Origin: Psychrobacter sp. MF31
GTDB lineage: Bacteria > Pseudomonadota > Gammaproteobacteria > Pseudomonadales > Moraxellaceae
Assembly (NCBI RefSeq): GCF_012847335.1
Contig: NZ_JABBDX010000004.1
Coordinates: forward strand, 227,220-291,219
Direction: 5' to 3'
Length of the DNA stretch: 64,000 nucleotides
The translations under genes and the position numbers were made by a program. Positions 42,248 through 51,964 of this stretch are shown one piece after another. Every line of letters starts with the position of its first letter. The stretch's first letter is position 1. The notes under the pieces were generated by a model. That model was not told where the DNA came from. It saw only the letters and a list, made by a program, of their open reading frames with translations, and did not search any database.

Positions 42248-43008
42248 ATTTCAACCTCTCTTTTTGCCGCGTTTGCAATTTGCGAATTTTGCAAACTGCT
42301 GTCCTCAATGCTGCCATCTTTCATGATAATCACGCGGTCGGCAAGCTTGGCAAGGGCAGAGTCGTGGGTGACGACTACCAAAGCACTGCCCGAGTCTTTG
42401 CGTAAATCAAGGAGCAAATTAAGCACTTGCTTGGCGTTTTCTTCATCCAAATTGCCTGTTGGCTCATCAGCAAAGACGATTTTTGGTCGGGCGACCAACG
42501 CTCGCGCCACTGCCGTTCGCTGCTGCTCGCCGCCGGACAATTGAGAGGGCAAGTTGTCTTTTCGGTGGTTTAAATTGACCGCCGTAATTAATTCTTGAAC
42601 GCGGTCAGCATCAGGCGCTTTGGCAATATCAAGGGGAAAGGCGATATTTTCGCTAACGGTCAATGTTGGCAATAAATGAAACGATTGGAACACAAAGCCC
42701 ATTTCTGACTGACGGATTTTAGCCAGTTCTTCTTCGCTTAAAGTATTAAGAAGCTTACCATCAAGCTCAATGCTGCCGCTGTCGGGATAATCAAGAGCCG
42801 CTAAAAGCCCAAGTAAGGTTGATTTGCCTGAGCCTGATTTTCCCATGATGATAACAAACTCGCCTGCCAAAACGCTTAAGCTAACATTTTTGATAATATC
42901 AAGGCGGCGCTCGCCCAGGCGAACCGATTTATTAAGCTGCTTGGCGATTAATAGTGGCGCGTTTTTTTGATTGTCAGTGGTACTTAACATTGAGGCTTGA
43001 GGCGTCAT
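42244..43008 (-). CDS. ABC transporter ATP-binding protein (YbbA/LolD-like)
   Basis: A 254-aa ATPase: Walker A IMGKSGSGKSTLLGLLAAL near 55, Q-loop VFQSFHLLPTLTV near 100, signature LSGGEQQRTAVARALVARP near 157, Walker B IVFADEPTGNLDEENAK near 178, switch His in VVVTHDSALA. The sequence is of the MacB/LolD/YbbA group. It overlaps the permease gene by four bases and follows the tesA-type gene by 37 bp, so the three form an operon as in E. coli tesA-ybbA-ybbP (there the first is divergent). Confidence 0.92.
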   Translation of the reverse strand: MTPQASMLSTTDNQKNAPLLIAKQLNKSVRLGERRLDIIKNVSLSVLAGEFVIIMGKSGSGKSTLLGLLAALDYPDSGSIELDGKLLNTLSEEELAKIRQSEMGFVFQSFHLLPTLTVSENIAFPLDIAKAPDADRVQELITAVNLNHRKDNLPSQLSGGEQQRTAVARALVARPKIVFADEPTGNLDEENAKQVLNLLLDLRKDSGSALVVVTHDSALAKLADRVIIMKDGSIEDSSLQNSQIANAAKREVEI

Positions 43009-43045
43009 AAGGCGACCTTATTATTTTTCTGAAAGGTTGTTTTTT

Positions 43046-43852
43046 TCATTGTTTTTTTTCATAGCTACTTTCTAAATTATCATTTTTTTGAGCTTGTTTT
43101 TGTTGAATCGTGCTATCTATGACTGGCACTAATACCGGTAAAATATTGCTATTGACCACGATTTTATAGCCCTCAGCAGTCGGATGAATGGCGTCAGCTT
43201 GGTTTAGCTTACGATCCGCAGCAACGCCTTCCAAAAAAAACGGAATCAGCGCCGAGCCGGTATCATTGGCGATTTTTGGATACATTTTGGAAAACGCGTT
43301 AACGTAATCACTGCCCAAATTGTCATAAATTTGCATGCCGCCCAAAACAATAACGCTGCCGTCATTTTGCAATCTCGCAATTGCCGTTCGGATGTTTTTA
43401 TCCACAATCGCAACGTCAATTCCGCGAATGGCATCGTTAGCGCCAATGGTTAAAATGGTGATGTCCGGATGAGTTTGCGCGACCCAATCAAGGCGATTTA
43501 TCATGCCCGTGCTGGTTTCACCGCTTAGCCCTGAATTGATAACTTGGATATTTTTATAGCCTTTTTGATGCAATGCGCGTTGCAATTGCGCCGGATAATT
43601 GGCATCGCTTGCCACCCCAAGACCTTCGGTGAGCGAGTCGCCAAGCGCTAAAATGGTTATTGGCGTTAATTTAACATCGTTTGGCGATGCAGCTTGATTT
43701 TGTAAATTGGTTTTGGTCGTGGTGCTTTGTGAATCAGCTGACGGTTGGTTATTGTCTGTAGATGATTTTGGCTGGCAAGCGCTAAGCGCCACCCCAAGAG
43801 CAGCAATCAGCGTTACCGTAAGCAGCTGCGTATTGCCATTTTTTAAGCGCAT
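43046..43852 (-). CDS. GDSL/SGNH esterase lipoprotein (TesA-like arylesterase)
   Basis: A 268-aa hydrolase of the TesA/TAP family. The signal peptide ends in lipobox ALSAC (Cys near residue 26), so it should be lipid-anchored, unlike soluble E. coli TesA. A low-complexity Ser/Thr/Gln/Asn linker (about 27-60) leads to the SGNH domain: block I ILALGDSLTEGLGV (Ser near 73), block II SGLSGETS, block III ILTIGANDAIRG, and block V DAIHPTAEGYKI with the Asp/His pair. It probably cleaves acyl esters or thioesters in the periplasm. It heads the operon with the YbbA/YbbP-type transporter. Confidence 0.9.
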   Translation of the reverse strand: MRLKNGNTQLLTVTLIAALGVALSACQPKSSTDNNQPSADSQSTTTKTNLQNQAASPNDVKLTPITILALGDSLTEGLGVASDANYPAQLQRALHQKGYKNIQVINSGLSGETSTGMINRLDWVAQTHPDITILTIGANDAIRGIDVAIVDKNIRTAIARLQNDGSVIVLGGMQIYDNLGSDYVNAFSKMYPKIANDTGSALIPFFLEGVAADRKLNQADAIHPTAEGYKIVVNSNILPVLVPVIDSTIQQKQAQKNDNLESSYEKKQ

Positions 43853-43904
43853 ACTTGCATCCTAACCATGTCAAATTAAAAAGGCTCAAGGTTAGTTTAG
43901 CAAA

Positions 43905-43931
43905 TAAAAAAGCGCTTGGTTCATTCAAGCG
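43905..43931 (-). terminator. Terminator after the MFS transporter gene
   Basis: On the minus strand CGCTTG-AATGAAC-CAAGCG followed by a T-run. It separates the MFS gene from the tesA-type operon. Confidence 0.75.
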
Positions 43932-43986
43932 TAACGCATTGTGAACAACCCAACCGCTGATTATTGATTTAAAAAATTAAAGCTTG

Positions 43987-45237
43987 TTATTTTATCGCTT
44001 GACCATCGACCATGACAGGGCGACAAACGAGCCAAGCTAACCAAATATTAATTGCCATAAATGCCAGCATCACCAAAATCGGCGTGTTCCAATTGCCCGT
44101 AAGCTCATGCAAAAATCCGGTTCCTAAGGGACCAAAAAAAGCGAGCACATAACCGACCCCTTGCGCCATTCCGGACAATTCACTGGCTTGATTGGTGGTA
44201 TAAGTCCGCATGGAAAACAGCATCATACTTAAGGTAAAAATCGCTGAGCAGCCAAGCCCCATCATTCCTGACCAAATCAGTGACCAACTTGGCGACAAAT
44301 AGCCAAGCCCCAAAACGCCAATAAAGTTCAGCACCGTTGCCAAAATGGCTAACGCGCGAATTGGTCGACCGCGATTGATCAGCCAGGTTAAGGTAATGAT
44401 GGATACTGGCGCCATAAATTGGAACATCGACCCCATTTGACCGGCGGTTTTGGCATCCAAGCCGCGACTGATCCAAATCAAGGGCAAAAAGCTTGCCACG
44501 GTATAAAAAAGTAAGGATTGGATTCCCATAAAAATGGCGATTTGCCAAGCAAACGCTGATCGCCAAACCGAAACTTGCGGCGCAATTTCCAAGCTGCCCG
44601 TTTGGCTGCTGTCTAATGCGCCCAGTTTTAGGCGCATAATGCTCCAAACGATCAGCGCAAAAATGCCCAAAACACCCCAACCGCCAATCGCCCATTGCCA
44701 GCCCACATGCTCAGATAACGGCAGCACCACCCCTGAAACCAGCCCTGCCGTTACCGTCATCGTTAAGCTAAATATTCCCGTCACCAGCGGAATATGATTG
44801 GGCGTTCGCTGCTTAATCACCGGAGCTGCAAGCGTGTTTGCGAAACCAACGGCAAGCGTTAACAAGAGCGTTCCGGTTAAAAATCCGCCCCAAGTTGGCA
44901 CAATAGCGCGAATAAAAATCCCAAGAGTCAACAGCGCAATCATCACGATCAGCGTGTTTTCAATGCCAAAGCGCTTGCCAATGGCAGGGGATATCAGTGC
45001 TCCGACCGCAAAGGTTAGCATGGGAACGGCGCCAAGCCAGCCAATTTGAATTTCACTGATGTTCAGCGCCTCTTGAATCACAGGCGCCATTGAGCCAAGC
45101 AGCACGATTTGCGATCGCATGTTGGTGCCAAGCAGCACCATCGCGCAAATCACTAACCAAAAAACAAACTTGCCTGAGGGTAACTTTGATTTTTGCTCAT
45201 CTACAGGCTTAGATGACAAATCAGCAGAGGTGGTCAT
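43987..45237 (-). CDS. MFS transporter, cyanate/nitroimidazole (CynX/NimT) family
   Basis: About 416 aa with about 12 hydrophobic helices. The N-terminal motif LVICAMVLLGTNMRSQIVLLGSMAPVIQEAL and GWLGAVPMLTFAVGALISPAIGKRFG match the CynX/YeaN (NimT) group of the major facilitator superfamily. Members export or import small anions or drug-like compounds; the substrate here is unknown. ATG 45237 (MTTSADLSSK) is preferred over an in-frame GTG at 45279 because the extra residues are not typical and the latter has no better Shine-Dalgarno. Two imperfect hairpins lie upstream. Confidence 0.85.
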   Translation of the reverse strand: MTTSADLSSKPVDEQKSKLPSGKFVFWLVICAMVLLGTNMRSQIVLLGSMAPVIQEALNISEIQIGWLGAVPMLTFAVGALISPAIGKRFGIENTLIVMIALLTLGIFIRAIVPTWGGFLTGTLLLTLAVGFANTLAAPVIKQRTPNHIPLVTGIFSLTMTVTAGLVSGVVLPLSEHVGWQWAIGGWGVLGIFALIVWSIMRLKLGALDSSQTGSLEIAPQVSVWRSAFAWQIAIFMGIQSLLFYTVASFLPLIWISRGLDAKTAGQMGSMFQFMAPVSIITLTWLINRGRPIRALAILATVLNFIGVLGLGYLSPSWSLIWSGMMGLGCSAIFTLSMMLFSMRTYTTNQASELSGMAQGVGYVLAFFGPLGTGFLHELTGNWNTPILVMLAFMAINIWLAWLVCRPVMVDGQAIK

Positions 45238-45646
45238 GGCAGCACAACTATCAAAATGAAAAAAGAATAAGGCAGTCACCAGCAGCGTTTAACTGCCGAT
45301 AAAAACAACCTAAAAAAAGGCTCATAAATCGGCGGTCGATTCATGATTGAAAAAACAGAAAATCGCTCGTCGTGCTGCAATTCATGAGAAATCAATGGCA
45401 GCACAAACTTTAGAATAATAAGAACAGTTGGTGAGGGCAAGTCAAGAATTCAATCTTGACTTAAAAACCTTGCCTCAACAACGATGCAGCGTAACGCCAA
45501 GCCTGTAAGTTTAAACTAAGCCTTGGCGACAATATAAAGCAGTTATAAAAGCCGTTATCGACCTATAGTATCAGCGAATGGTAACAATTGCCCGAACAAT
45601 CAGCGACATTCAGGCACTTGGAGGTAAAATTGAGATAATGATTAAA
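45238..45646. other. Intergenic region with two stem-loop elements between nqrM and the MFS gene
   Basis: About 400 bases without a gene. A perfect 9-bp stem AAGTCAAGA/TCTTGACTT with a 6-nt loop lies at 45439-45462, flanked by a longer GGCAAG/CTTGCC pair (45436-45474). A second stem CGCCAAG/CTTGGCG (45495-45528) encloses the palindrome AGTTTAAACT. Neither has a T-run on either strand. They could be regulatory or a small RNA; no known family was recognised. Confidence 0.4.
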
Positions 45647-45895
45647 TTAATTGGCAGGTTTTCCAAGTTCAGCGGCTTTTAGTGCCGTTTTTTGCTGATC
45701 CTCGATCAATGACTCACATTTATTTGGATCATTGCCGCAAAACTGGCAGTGGGTGTCGCCCATCAATGCCGCCACGCCGCCGCAAGAGCCTTTAAGCGGC
45801 TGTTTTTTTACCATATAGCCGATGCCCATAAAGATAAAAAAAAGCAAAAACACGCCAAACGTGATGGCAAGGATAATAAGAAGTTGGCTGAGCAT
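45647..45895 (-). CDS. nqrM: Na+-NQR maturation protein NqrM
   Basis: An 82-aa protein with one N-terminal membrane helix (LLIILAITFGVFLLFFIFMGIGYM, about 5-28) and four cysteines (GSCGGVA, HCQFCGND, NKCESL), the pattern of NqrM (formerly DUF539/YjiQ-like). NqrM is needed to insert the iron centre held by NqrD and NqrE. Its location downstream of nqr and apbE is standard. It completes the set of assembly factors for the complex encoded next to it. Confidence 0.9.
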   Translation of the reverse strand: MLSQLLIILAITFGVFLLFFIFMGIGYMVKKQPLKGSCGGVAALMGDTHCQFCGNDPNKCESLIEDQQKTALKAAELGKPAN

Positions 45896-46118
45896 AAGGT
45901 AACCTCGCGGTTATTTAATCATAGTGAGTAGTATAGCAAAATTTGGCTGGCGCGTCTTAATTAGCTTACAAGGCTTTGATTTTGCTATATTTAAAATAGT
46001 TACTATTATTAAAGACGCTCAACTGGTATAAATTTTTTTTGCTTGCTGTTCATTTCATTCACAGAGGCGGCAAAAAATTCATCCCAGCATCGCGGTATTG
46101 CTTTTAAGACAGCTAAAA

Positions 46119-47213
46119 TTAGAGATTCTTATCCGCTCGCAATTGTTTCATCGCCGCCGTTTCGACCACTTGCCAGTCGCTAATATCATCCTCACCCGAT
46201 TTTGACGCATCATGGATGACAAATAGCGCAGCAATATTTTGTTGGTTGGCAGTGTTTAGTGCGGTCTGATAAGGCATCGCGGTAAGCGCCGTTGCCCAAG
46301 CGTCTGCAAGCGCGGTGGAGGCTGCGGCAACCGTCACTGAGGGCGCGCCACCGGCAATGGGCGAGCCGGTTGTTGGGTCAATGGTATGGCTAAAACGCTG
46401 ATTGTTAAACATCACTGAATTTCGGTAATTGCCAGACGTTGCCAAATGCAATTGATTATTTTGCGAGGTTGGCTGCCGGATTGAGGCAATGGTTTGCCGT
46501 TTGCTGACCGTACTGCCGACAATGGGCGCGTCAATGGCGATTTGCCACGGCTTTAATTGTTGATTGACGCCGGACGTTGCCACCTCGCCGCCGATTTCGA
46601 CCATATAGTTATGGATGTTGTGGCTGTCTTTGAGCACTTCTGCAATGACATCAACGCCGTAACCTTTTGCCACCGCTGAAAAATCAAGGCTCACGCCATC
46701 TTTGGTTTTATAAAGCTGATTGTTTTTTTGAATAACGGCATCAAAGTCAACCAAGGCTTTGGCTTTGGCGATTTCCTCGCTTGATGGCGGACTTTGCAAG
46801 CGCTCAACGGTCATGGTTTTACCAAAGCCCCAAGTTTCAACTAATGGCATCACCGTTGGGTCAAATGCGCCGCCCGACTGCTGATACACTTGCCTTGAGA
46901 CGCTTAGCACATGGCTAAAATCAGGGTCAATGGTAATGGGGGTATTTTTACCTAAGCGGTTAAATTTTGAAATGGTTGCCGTATCAATATAGGTGGACAT
47001 GCTGGTGTTAATTTGCGCCAAGCGATCATCAACCTCCTTTTGGATAGCAGATTCACTTGCGCCGTCCGGCAACTGATAGCTGATATGGTAGCTGGTTCCC
47101 ATGGTTTCCCCCGTTAAATAGTGATATTCAGGGGACTTTTGGCAAGCGCTGAGTAGGGTAGTGGTAGCAAGGGTAAAACTTACTGCTGCAATCTTTATTG
47201 AAAAGTTTTTCAT
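46119..47213 (-). CDS. apbE: FAD:protein FMN transferase ApbE
   Basis: Attaches FMN covalently to threonine residues of NqrB and NqrC. A 364-aa lipoprotein: signal peptide with lipobox LLSAC (Cys near residue 24), then GETMGTSYHISYQLP, FNRLGKNTPITIDPDF, YQQSGGAFDPTVMPLVETWGFG, LDFSAVAKGYGVDVIAE, and IGGEVATSGV. The C-terminal motif HTIDPTTGSPIAGGAPSVTV is followed by TALADAWATAL, which holds FAD/Mg ligands. It follows nqrF after 107 bp and a terminator-like hairpin, so it may be transcribed by readthrough or its own promoter. Confidence 0.95.
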   Translation of the reverse strand: MKNFSIKIAAVSFTLATTTLLSACQKSPEYHYLTGETMGTSYHISYQLPDGASESAIQKEVDDRLAQINTSMSTYIDTATISKFNRLGKNTPITIDPDFSHVLSVSRQVYQQSGGAFDPTVMPLVETWGFGKTMTVERLQSPPSSEEIAKAKALVDFDAVIQKNNQLYKTKDGVSLDFSAVAKGYGVDVIAEVLKDSHNIHNYMVEIGGEVATSGVNQQLKPWQIAIDAPIVGSTVSKRQTIASIRQPTSQNNQLHLATSGNYRNSVMFNNQRFSHTIDPTTGSPIAGGAPSVTVAAASTALADAWATALTAMPYQTALNTANQQNIAALFVIHDASKSGEDDISDWQVVETAAMKQLRADKNL

Positions 47214-47240
47214 AACAATGACCTAAGTCAAAAAAAAATA

Positions 47241-47273
47241 AAAAAAAGAGCGCCAATACTGACGTTGACGCTC
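47241..47273 (-). terminator. Terminator after nqrF
   Basis: On the minus strand GAGCGTCA/TGGCGCTC stem (one G-T mismatch) with a 10-nt loop and T8. It lies between nqrF and apbE. Confidence 0.75.
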
Positions 47274-47319
47274 CGTTGTTGTTCATCCTATTTTTAAAAG
47301 GCGTTAATCTTTCTAAAAA

Positions 47320-48555
47320 CTAGCCGCCAAAGTCATCAAGCAAGATGTTTTCATCTTCAACGCCCAAACCATGAAGCATCTCAATCACCGCTGCGTTCAT
47401 GACCGGAGGCCCACACATGTAGTACTCACAGTCCTCAGGGTTTGGATGGTCTTTGAGATACTCTTCAAATAATACGTTGTGAATAAAGCCCGTGTAGCCT
47501 TCCCAATTGTCCTCAGGAAGTGGGTCGGACAGCGCCACGTGCCATTCAAAGTTATCAAACTCTTTTTCAAGCTCGTCGTAATCCTCCACGTAAAACATCT
47601 CGCGGATGGAGCGCGCGCCATACCAAAAGCTGATTTTGCGTTTGGAGTTGATGCGCTTTAACTGGTCAAAAATGTGCGATCGCATCGGAGCCATGCCCGC
47701 GCCACCGCCAATAAAGATCATTTCAGCGTCGGTATCTTTGGCAAAAAATTCGCCATAAGGTCCTGAAACGGTGACTTTATCGCCCGGCTTTAAGCTGAAT
47801 ACCCAAGACGACATTTTACCTGGTGGGATGCCGTCACCGCCGCGGGGTGGGGGACTGGCAATACGAATGTTAAACTTAATGATGCCTTTTTCTTCAGGGT
47901 AGTTTGCCATTGAATAGGCGCGAACCACCGGCTCATCGACTTTGGAGACGTATTTGAAAACGCCAAATTTGTCCCAATCTTCGCGGTATTCTTCCGCAAT
48001 ATCAAAGTCTTTATAATGAACCTCGTGCGGCGGCGCTTCTAACTGAACGTAACCGCCGGCGCGAAAATTCACCGCTTCGCCTTCAGGAATTTTTAGCACA
48101 AGCTCTTTAATAAAGGTCGCCACGTTGTCGTTTGAGATGACCTCGCATTCCCACTTTTGAACGTCAAAAAACTCAGGGTCAATCTCGATTTTCATATCTT
48201 GCTTGACGGCTACCTGACACGCCAAGCGCATATGATCGCGGATTTCCCCTTGGGTAAAATGACCTTCTTCGGTCGGCAAAATCGAGCCGCCACCTTCAAT
48301 CACGCGGCAGCGACACTGAGCGCAAGTCCCGCCCCCACCGCAAGCCGATGACAAAAAGATGCCTTCGCTTGCCAAGGTTTGTAAAAGCTTACCGCCAGCT
48401 GCGGTCACCACGTCATTGTCGGGATTATCATTGATATGGATGGTCACGTCACCTGAGCTGACCAACCGTCCTCGCGCCACCAAAATAATGGCAACAAAGC
48501 TCATGATGATCACCGTGAACATGGCAACGCCACCAATCGCCGTAGCATAATCCAT
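47320..48555 (-). CDS. nqrF: Na+-NQR subunit F (NADH dehydrogenase, 2Fe-2S, FAD)
   Basis: Electron-input subunit. A 411-aa protein: one N-terminal membrane helix (about 5-28), a ferredoxin-like domain with cluster motif [15 protein letters not shown] (cysteines near 70, 76, 79 and another in LACQVAV), then an FAD domain with [11 protein letters not shown] and an NADH domain with [16 protein letters not shown] and [13 protein letters not shown] near the end. All cofactor motifs are present and the length is normal. ATG 48555 follows AAGGA. It is the last gene of the nqrABCDEF operon. Confidence 0.97.
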   Translation of the reverse strand: MDYATAIGGVAMFTVIIMSFVAIILVARGRLVSSGDVTIHINDNPDNDVVTAAGGKLLQTLASEGIFLSSACGGGGTCAQCRCRVIEGGGSILPTEEGHFTQGEIRDHMRLACQVAVKQDMKIEIDPEFFDVQKWECEVISNDNVATFIKELVLKIPEGEAVNFRAGGYVQLEAPPHEVHYKDFDIAEEYREDWDKFGVFKYVSKVDEPVVRAYSMANYPEEKGIIKFNIRIASPPPRGGDGIPPGKMSSWVFSLKPGDKVTVSGPYGEFFAKDTDAEMIFIGGGAGMAPMRSHIFDQLKRINSKRKISFWYGARSIREMFYVEDYDELEKEFDNFEWHVALSDPLPEDNWEGYTGFIHNVLFEEYLKDHPNPEDCEYYMCGPPVMNAAVIEMLHGLGVEDENILLDDFGG

Positions 48556-48591
48556 GAATGTATCCTTAATTTATAAATAAATGAAAGCTGC

Positions 48592-49200
48592 TTAAATGGA
48601 CATGCCGCCAAACGACATAAAGCCAAGTGACATCAGTCCTACGGTGATAAAGGTAATCCCAAGACCACGAAGGGGTGCTGGGATATCAGAGTATTTGAGT
48701 TTTTCTCGAATACCAGCAAGCGCGGTAATCGCAATTGCCCAACCAAGTCCTGCGCCAACCCCGTAAACCACCGATTCACCAAATTGATAATCGCGCTCAA
48801 CCATGAACAATACCCCGCCCATAATGGCGCAGTTGACTGTAATCAGCGGCAAAAAGATGCCAAGCGCGTTATATAAACTTGGTACAAACTTATCAAGGAA
48901 CATCTCCAAGATTTGCACGACCGCCGCAATCAAGCCGATGTAGCTGAGCAGCCCCAAAAAGCTTAAATCAATATCAGGGAATCCTGCCCAAGCAAGCGCC
49001 CCGTCTTTTAAGATAAATTGATACAACAAATTGTTTAACGGTACGGTGATGCTCATCACCACCACCACCGCGATTCCAAGACCAATGGCGGTCGATACTT
49101 TTTTGGAAACTGCTAAAAAGGTACACATCCCCAAAAAGTAAGCCAGCGCCATGTTTTCAATGAAAACGGTGGTAATAAATAAACTGACGTAATGTCCCAT
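48592..49200 (-). CDS. nqrE: Na+-NQR subunit E
   Basis: A 202-aa integral membrane subunit with six helices, beginning [26 protein letters not shown], with [13 protein letters not shown] and the mid-membrane [11 protein letters not shown]. Conserved cysteines in the helices (near residues 26 and 120) with those of NqrD hold an iron centre. It starts with a one-base overlap with the nqrD stop (TAATG). Confidence 0.96.
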   Translation of the reverse strand: MGHYVSLFITTVFIENMALAYFLGMCTFLAVSKKVSTAIGLGIAVVVVMSITVPLNNLLYQFILKDGALAWAGFPDIDLSFLGLLSYIGLIAAVVQILEMFLDKFVPSLYNALGIFLPLITVNCAIMGGVLFMVERDYQFGESVVYGVGAGLGWAIAITALAGIREKLKYSDIPAPLRGLGITFITVGLMSLGFMSFGGMSI

Positions 49201-49871
49201 TAGTGACCGCCCCCTTGAACCATGCCTTTTGATTGCGGCTTGATGACAAACTCTGCCGCTTCAACTTGTTCAGGCTTCCAAATTCGGATAATAACGACAA
49301 ACAGCGCAATGATAAAAAACGCTGAGGGTGGCAACAATAACAGCCCGTTTGGCAAATACCAGCCGCCATCTGTTGTGGTTGGCAATAGGGTAATCCCAAA
49401 CCAACTTCCAGCACCTAAAATCTCACGGATAGTGGCAACAAACAGCAGCACCGCCGAGTAGCCCATACCATTACCAATGCCATCTAAAAAGCTTGGGATT
49501 GGCGGATTGCTCATCGCAAACGCTTCGGCGCGACCCATCACGATACAGTTGGTGATAATCAAACCTACAAATACCGATAAGCCTTTACTCACGTCATAAG
49601 CGACCGCTTTTAGGATTTGGTCAACGACGATAACGAGGGAGGCAATAATCGTCATCTGAACGATAATTCGGATGCTCGATGGGATATTTTTGCGGATAAT
49701 GGAGATAAAAAAGCTTGAAAATGCGGTGACTAGCGTTAACGCCACACACATCACCAAAGCGTTTGCCACACTGGTGGTGACCGCAAGCGCCGAACAAATC
49801 CCAAGGATTTGCAGCGCAATCGGGTTATTGTCAAAAATGGGCGTGACTAAAATGCCCTTGGTATCAGCCAT
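49200..49871 (-). CDS. nqrD: Na+-NQR subunit D
   Basis: A 223-aa integral membrane protein starting [20 protein letters not shown], with [20 protein letters not shown], the conserved [13 protein letters not shown] and [19 protein letters not shown]. Six helices, homologous to NqrE; cysteines near 29 and 112 are the iron ligands. ATG 49871 is chosen because the family begins MADTK; an upstream in-frame extension overlaps nqrC. It overlaps the nqrC stop by eight bases. Confidence 0.96.
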   Translation of the reverse strand: MADTKGILVTPIFDNNPIALQILGICSALAVTTSVANALVMCVALTLVTAFSSFFISIIRKNIPSSIRIIVQMTIIASLVIVVDQILKAVAYDVSKGLSVFVGLIITNCIVMGRAEAFAMSNPPIPSFLDGIGNGMGYSAVLLFVATIREILGAGSWFGITLLPTTTDGGWYLPNGLLLLPPSAFFIIALFVVIIRIWKPEQVEAAEFVIKPQSKGMVQGGGH

Positions 49872-50742
49872 GAGTTGCCTCCTTGCTTTGAGCGGAAAGC
49901 TTATTGCTGGGTTGAGTTGCAGCTTGATTTTGGCTATTAGGGTTTTGACCGCTTTGCTTACGCAAATAGTCCAAATACGGTTTATAACCTTGGTCGCCAA
50001 GCCAAAACTGAATCATGTTACTGACCCCGCGGCTCGTTAAGGTGGCACCGCTGATGCCATCGACCCAGTTGTCTTTCTGGTTGCCCGCTTTGGTGACGCC
50101 GGTTGCGACATTGCCATTGTCATCGTAAGAATGAATGCCGTGCCACATCGCGCGCCATTTTGGCTCTTCAATCAGGGCGCCAAGACCAGGGGTTTCTTTA
50201 TGGTCGTAAAAGCTGATGCCTTTGATGGTGTTTAAATCACTCTCCAAAGTCAAAAAGCCATAAATCGTTCCCCAAAGCCCGTAGCCTTGAATGGGAAGCA
50301 CGACCAGTTCAGGATTTCCCGACGCGTCATTTTTTACATAAACTTTCGCGTATTTGGGCTTGCGACCGATGCTGGCAGGGTCATTGGCGCCCAAATCTTC
50401 GCTTAATGCTTGGTTTTTGGTGGCTTGACTTGCGTCATAAGCGTTACGGTCAGGGATGCCGACTTTTTTAAGCTCATCATCGGTCAAATAGTTGCCGGCG
50501 TTTAAATCGACAATTTCGACCTTAAAGTCTTCAAAGCGTTTTGCGACATCGGCGTTGGTGTCTTTTTCAGGGTCAAACATGCCTGCCGCCACCAAGATAT
50601 TTTTGTTGCGGTCAAGGCGCGCGTTTTCGACTTGGGCAGGTTTTAGCCCCACCGCCGCCGCTGACACCAATATTGAGCACACCAAGCACAGCACGAGCGC
50701 CACGCTGATGGTTTTCATATTGTTACTTTTGGGCTTGGACAT
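49864..50742 (-). CDS. nqrC: Na+-NQR subunit C (covalent FMN)
   Basis: A 292-aa periplasmic subunit with one N-terminal helix ([24 protein letters not shown]) and an FMN-binding domain. The flavinylation motif [11 protein letters not shown] carries the acceptor threonine near residue 234, the target of Apb[25 protein letters not shown] and [19 protein letters not shown] are typical. A Gln/Asn/Ser-rich tail extends the C-terminus. ATG 50742 (MSKPKSNN) is used because the helix follows directly; it overlaps nqrB by 20 bases. Confidence 0.96.
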   Translation of the reverse strand: MSKPKSNNMKTISVALVLCLVCSILVSAAAVGLKPAQVENARLDRNKNILVAAGMFDPEKDTNADVAKRFEDFKVEIVDLNAGNYLTDDELKKVGIPDRNAYDASQATKNQALSEDLGANDPASIGRKPKYAKVYVKNDASGNPELVVLPIQGYGLWGTIYGFLTLESDLNTIKGISFYDHKETPGLGALIEEPKWRAMWHGIHSYDDNGNVATGVTKAGNQKDNWVDGISGATLTSRGVSNMIQFWLGDQGYKPYLDYLRKQSGQNPNSQNQAATQPSNKLSAQSKEATHG

Positions 50743-51964
50743 AGCGCATCCTCCGTGCCGTTTGGCGTTTGATGTTGGCTTGGGTGACAAAATAGTCGAA
50801 CAGCGGCGCGAACAAGTTAGCAAATAAAATCGCCAGCATGATGCCCTCAGGGAAGGCGGGGTTGACCACGCGGATGAGCACGGTCATAAAGCCAATCAAA
50901 ATCCCGTAAGCCCAGCGACCTTTGTTGGTATGCGCCGCCGACACCGGATCGGTTGCCATAAATACCGCACCAAAGGCAAAGCCGCCCAAGACCAAATGCC
51001 AGTAAAATGGCATGTTCATCATTAGGTTTTCTTCAGAGCCAACAAGATTAAAAATCATCGAGGTGGCAATTAAGCCGACCACGCAACCTGCCATAATTCG
51101 CCATGACGCAATCCGCGTCCAAAGCAAAAATACCGCGCCAATTAAAATCGCAAGGGTGGATACCTCGCCAATACTGCCTTGGATATTTCCCAAAAACGCA
51201 TCCGACCAGGTGATGGCATGACCATAAGCATCAGTGAATTTATCCGGCGTAACCCCAAGCGCGGCAAGTCCCAAAGGCGTGGCGCCTGAGAAGCCATCAA
51301 CCGCTGTCCAAACGGTATCGCCTGACATATAAGCCGGATAGGCAAAATATAAAAATGCGCGACCCGATAGGGCAGGGTTAAGAAAGTTTTTGCCCGTGCC
51401 GCCAAAGACTTCTTTAGCAACAACTACGCCAAAGGTAATGCCAAGCGCCACTTGCCAAAGCGGAATATCGGGCGGCAAACATAACGCAAACAGCACCGAG
51501 GTGACAAAAAAGCCTTCGTTGACTTCATGACCGCGAACCACCGCAAAGATGATTTCGCATAAAATGCCTACCAAAAAAGTCACCGCATAAATCGGCAAAA
51601 ACTGCATTGCGCCATAAACAAAGCACGCCCAGACACTGTCCGGATTGTAGCCGACCATAGAGGTGATCACCGTTCGCCAACCGTCCGGCTGAAGTCCCAA
51701 TTGGGCAATGGCAGTTAAAGCTTGATGACCGATGTTGTACATTCCCCAAAACATTGCCGGAAACGTACAAAGCCAAACGGTAATCATAATCCGTTTTAAA
51801 TCAATACCATCGCGAACGTGCGATGCTGAAAACGTGGTAGAGCTTGGTTGACGCAAAAACGTATCAAACATCTCATAGAGGGCATAATATTTTTCGTACT
51901 TGCCGCCTTTGTTGAACGATGGCGCCATACGATCGAACTTATTGTGTAAAAATTTCATCGTCAT
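50723..51964 (-). CDS. nqrB: Na+-NQR subunit B (membrane, covalent FMN)
   Basis: A 413-aa subunit with about ten helices that binds riboflavin and quinone and carries a covalently bound FMN. The flavinylation motif GFSGATPLG has its threonine near residue 229. Others: [22 protein letters not shown] and [32 protein letters not shown]. The start ATG 51964 overlaps the nqrA stop by one base (TGATG); a second ATG two codons later (MKFLHN) is possible. Full family length. Confidence 0.97.
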   Translation of the reverse strand: MTMKFLHNKFDRMAPSFNKGGKYEKYYALYEMFDTFLRQPSSTTFSASHVRDGIDLKRIMITVWLCTFPAMFWGMYNIGHQALTAIAQLGLQPDGWRTVITSMVGYNPDSVWACFVYGAMQFLPIYAVTFLVGILCEIIFAVVRGHEVNEGFFVTSVLFALCLPPDIPLWQVALGITFGVVVAKEVFGGTGKNFLNPALSGRAFLYFAYPAYMSGDTVWTAVDGFSGATPLGLAALGVTPDKFTDAYGHAITWSDAFLGNIQGSIGEVSTLAILIGAVFLLWTRIASWRIMAGCVVGLIATSMIFNLVGSEENLMMNMPFYWHLVLGGFAFGAVFMATDPVSAAHTNKGRWAYGILIGFMTVLIRVVNPAFPEGIMLAILFANLFAPLFDYFVTQANIKRQTARRMRYVQAQK

